A stretch of DNA of 64,000 nt, from NCBI GenBank assembly GCA_012845835.1, contig JABAKD010000025.1, positions 1,515,001-1,579,000 of the forward strand. Direction: 5' to 3'. Below, in pieces: positions 61,297-64,000 of the stretch. A program made the position numbers and the translations under genes. Below the pieces are notes generated by a model, which was not told the origin of the DNA, made no database searches, and was given only the letters and a program-made list of their open reading frames with translations. Numbering within the stretch: the stretch's first letter is position 1; every line of letters begins with the position of its first letter. The stretch comes from Undaria pinnatifida (taxonomy: Eukaryota > Sar > Phaeophyceae > Laminariales > Alariaceae).

Positions 61297-61459
61297 GTGT
61301 TCGGATGGGACGATAGTGGCACCATTGTATTCAACGATGTATTCTGCACGAACAACTCGGCGGTTGAGAATGGCGGTTGCATCCACAGTCGAGGCAACCT
61401 TGTCGTCAACGATCGAGCGGCCATGCTACAAAATTCGGCGGAACATGGAGGCTGCATAT
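61297..61459 (+). CDS. Pmp-like protein, internal exon B
   Basis: Starts after GCTGCGCAG in phase 0 with VFGWDDSGTIVF and continues with the repeat signatures FCTNNSAVENGGCI and LQNSAEHGGCI. It ends at 61459 before GTGAGC in phase 1. Joined to exon 1 the junction would read GA-VFG, exactly the GGAVF order of the repeat. Coding in this family outside this exon is on the same strand. Exons between 58847 and 61296 may exist; one weak candidate is 58954-59013 (VIGSTTLRNN, then GTGAGT). Confidence 0.68.
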
Positions 61460-61696
61460 GTGAGCGCAAGGAATGTAGGAATGTACTGTTCTGTTCCAAA
61501 ATAGGGGGGCGGCTGATACACGCTGCTACCGCCAGTAAAGGTTTCGCGGATCGTTTCGGGTGATGAGCTTTGCCCGGAAGAGTATGTGGCCATAGAATCA
61601 ACGCCCCAGCAGACAATTTAGAAGATTCGAGCCAAACTTAATACCCACTCGCCAATGCTCAATTTTAAGTGCACACTCCCGCGGGTCTTGTGTCGT

Positions 61697-61722
61697 CCAT
61701 ATATATATATATATATATATAT
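61697..61722. repeat. (AT)n microsatellite
   Basis: About twelve AT dinucleotides between CC and GG, forming a perfect palindrome, inside the intron between exons B and C. Confidence 0.9.
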
Positions 61723-61984
61723 GGCGTTGAGCAGCAGTCGTAGCGTCCACTAGATGTAGGGTTTTGTCAGAACAGCGAAGCACGATGCAAGATCGAGAAC
61801 TTCAACTAGGTCGGGTGGTGCGTTGAATGCTGAGTGTTAAATGTTTGTGGATGGCGTCTTTAACCCCCAGACTACCTCGGTATGGCTAGAGAGAGTGTTG
61901 GGTGAGCATAATGGTTGGTCGTTTCCATGTGCTTTACGCTACACTGAAACCGACGCGTTTCGTTTCGTAACGCATCACGGCCAG

Positions 61985-62139
61985 ACGCGGATGGAGGCAG
62001 CGACGTCATCGTCAACGGCGGAGAGTTCACGTGCCGATTCAGCATCAGAGGCGGCTTCCTTTTCGCCGGAGATAATTCCACTGTGAAGATTACTGGGGGT
62101 CTATTCGCAGACAACGTTTCGACTCGGAGAGGTGGTGCG
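61985..62139 (+). CDS. Pmp-like protein, internal exon C
   Basis: Begins after CACGGCCAG. With the single base left over from exon B the phase fits, and the frame reads ADGGSDVIVNGGEF, FSIRGGFLFAGDNSTVKI and GLFADNVSTRRGGA. It ends at 62139 before GTAAGT in phase 0, right after GGA, the same repeat position at which exon 1 ends. Downstream exons must exist but could not be located up to 64000. A weakly similar stretch at about 63455-63620 is not convincing. Confidence 0.68.
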
Positions 62140-62344
62140 GTAAGTGGCCCGGCGGCCTCACGACTTCAGCCAGAATTTCACTGCGACAACGTAGCGGTGA
62201 CACAATCTACGTTTTAATATGATCATCTACTTACTAAGTACCTGGTATACATCTAGAACTCGTTGCCCTCCTCTCCCGAGCGGTGTGTTTCTCTTGGCTC
62301 GTCTTCCAACTGGAGGGGTGCATTGGATGATCTGATGTCCCAAG

Positions 62345-62440
62345 CCATGTCAAACCATATCAAAACCATATCAAAACCATATCAAAACCATATCAAACCA
62401 TATCAAAGCCATATTAAACCATATCAAACGATAATAAACG
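62345..62440. repeat. CATATCAAAAC short tandem repeat
   Basis: About seven units of 11-13 bp (ACCATATCAAA). Nothing coding. Confidence 0.85.
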
Positions 62441-62449
62441 ATACACTCA

Positions 62450-64000
62450 CTCACTGTAGCTTCGGTCCCTTCGGCGGCCGCCCGCAGCATTTTTCTTGCC
62501 TCTCAGTCTACTTTAATGCTGACGGGAAAATAGTGTTTCCCGACCAACCCGTTGCTTTTTTTGCTATTTCCCTTTATTACCTTATTTATCTGTATTCGAG
62601 CCTGCTTCATCTGCGCCCACCGCGAAATGAATGCACAAATCAAGTTCCGATAGCCACAGTATCTACGTACCACAAGGACAGCAGAAGAGCCGGCAACCCA
62701 CTCTGCACAGAGCAGCAGAGTACATACTGCAGCAGTACGTTTCTGTCCGGTAGACAGCAGCGTGCGACAACGCAAGCCGGCAAAAAAGTACAACAAGTGT
62801 TTGGCCGAGAGCCACCATGTATAGTCTAGTCTATGCACTTACATACGAGTAATTATGGTGCCTTTTTTGTCCCCTTTGCTGTTGCTGTTGTTTTAAATAT
62901 AATATACTACGTAAATATATCGCCACCAACAACTAACTAACGTGGTTTTTACCGCTGACACTCATCTGTGACGGGCCGCCGTCTACAGCAGTAGTAGGCT
63001 TAATACACTTTTTTCAGTATGGAATCTCTTTTAAAGTGTTACTGAAGTGACCTATAGCAGCGGCCTCTTTGCTGCCACTTGCGCCATATCTTCCACGCTG
63101 TTGTGCTGTGCTGTGCTGTGCTGTACTATGGAAGTGTTGTGTTTCACTCATAAGCTATTTTTTCCCTTCCATCGACATCCAGCACACCCAGTGTCCGTGC
63201 CGATTCGTCATTCTGGAGAGACGGAAACTGAAGCTCTGTTGCCGTCAAAAAAAAATTTGAGACAGGCATATGCATCGGGACTACTCAAAGCAAGATATCA
63301 GGCGCATACGGTATACTCACGCATGTAGCGTCCGGGTTGTTTTCCCGGTGCATGGCGGCGAAACTCTTGGCGTTGTCAAAGTCGCCAGTGTGCACAGCCA
63401 ATCGTGTGGACCTCTGTCCTATTCACATAAGTTTTTGCGGATTCCCTTTCTGGTCGAGCGTAGCGGGCGGCGCATGCTGCTCGCGGGGCGAAGCGCGTTG
63501 TACTTCAATGCCAAGGGGTACGGCAATCGAATGCGGATACCCCAAAATTGTGACTTCACAGAATGCAATATTCTCAGGCTTTACTCTACGGGGTATGGTG
63601 TCGAGCTTGCCCCGGCATGATTCACGGTTCCCGCTCAGCTATGCACCTGTATGTATGCATGCAAGCCCATGTGCAGTATCACAGTATCACAGTATCACAG
63701 TATGACAGTATCACAAACGTGTTTCGGAGTGTGACGGCGCGTTTCGTTAAATATGAGGAGTCTGAGCTTCTCGCGGTTTTGACGTTTGAGTTCTGACTAT
63801 TGATATGAAGATGAGATGTGAAAGAGACATCCTACGGTAGGGTAGGGGTGCAGCAGAAAGAAACCCTTCAGGTCCTGACATGAGGAGCTCAAATATCCCA
63901 CCCACAAAAATGACTTCGAAGGCATTCGTTCGCGCAACCCGACCAAGCTGTTACGCATTTTGCATAGTCCAAGCAAGTAGTACATCTAGTCTACTCGTGA
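62450..64000. other. No supported gene
   Basis: Holds a (GTGCT)n run at 63100, a (CACAGTAT)n run at 63670-63712 and an R6-like GAGCGTAGCGGGCGGC at 63456. It should contain further exons of the Pmp-like gene or its intron; none can be supported. Confidence 0.4.

Noticed and set aside
62345..62440. CRISPR-like array of CATATCAAAAC units
   Set aside because: Units are contiguous with no spacers and the genome is eukaryotic; it is a plain short tandem repeat.
63337..63705. Further Pmp-like exon (NAIFSGFTLRGMV)
   Set aside because: The resemblance is limited to a few residues, the region overlaps R6-like repeat sequence, and no GGA/F-x-x-N repeat follows.

Overview
This is an eukaryotic nuclear window, built almost entirely of transposable elements and dispersed repeats, with one convincing host-type gene near the right end. 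The content (a tyrosine-recombinase DIRS/PAT-type element, a chromodomain Ty3/gypsy element, a spliced gene coding for chlamydial-Pmp-like beta-helix repeats, interstitial TTAGGG runs, tRNA-derived SINEs) fits a stramenopile and most specifically a brown alga of the Ectocarpus type. That placement is inference from family content, not a proven identity. I find no rRNA gene, no canonical tRNA gene and no CRISPR array.

Layout. 1-2.9 kb: small tandem repeats and a four-unit satellite. 2.9-8.8 kb: a minus-strand DIRS/PAT-like retroelement (gag, RT-RNase H, tyrosine recombinase) with a complete split-direct-repeat architecture, sitting inside a dispersed repeat whose uninterrupted paralogue lies at 26.85-27.13 kb. 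9-22 kb: copies of two related dispersed families that carry the same conserved ATG-started motif (MSxDxIFDLTA), a 1.3 kb inverted-repeat element, poly-C repeat arrays, a 1.7 kb hAT-type element with a perfect 8-bp target duplication, and inverted repeat pairs. 22.2-26.6 kb: a tRNA-derived SINE split by a 3.3 kb non-autonomous LTR element, with an unsplit SINE copy alongside. 28.3-30.4 kb, 34.97-35.5 kb and 36.2-38.3 kb: deleted relatives of one LTR family. 40.2-40.9 kb: a Tc1/mariner-type MITE. 42.4-55.2 kb: a large, degenerate minus-strand Ty3/gypsy-type element. 57.8-62.1 kb: the Pmp-like gene, interrupted by a large intron that holds CCACGG-type arrays and an interstitial telomeric repeat.

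The most unusual item is in the large gypsy-type element. Between the gag zinc-knuckle region and the protease, on the same strand, lies a recognisable NADAR (YbiA/DUF1768) domain broken by one nonsense codon and one frameshift. NADAR enzymes act on N-glycosidic bonds of ADP-ribose derivatives, so an LTR retroelement that carried one may have been able to remove ADP-ribose marks from nucleic acid or related metabolites. The same element ends with a chromodomain and a second small WWLGKI-type domain, but I see no integrase core.

Nearly all coding regions here are decayed (frameshifts, stops, duplications). The Pmp-like gene is the exception: its exons have matching phases and splice signals. 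No sequence computation was possible, so all coordinates of repeat edges are read by eye and may be off by several bases.
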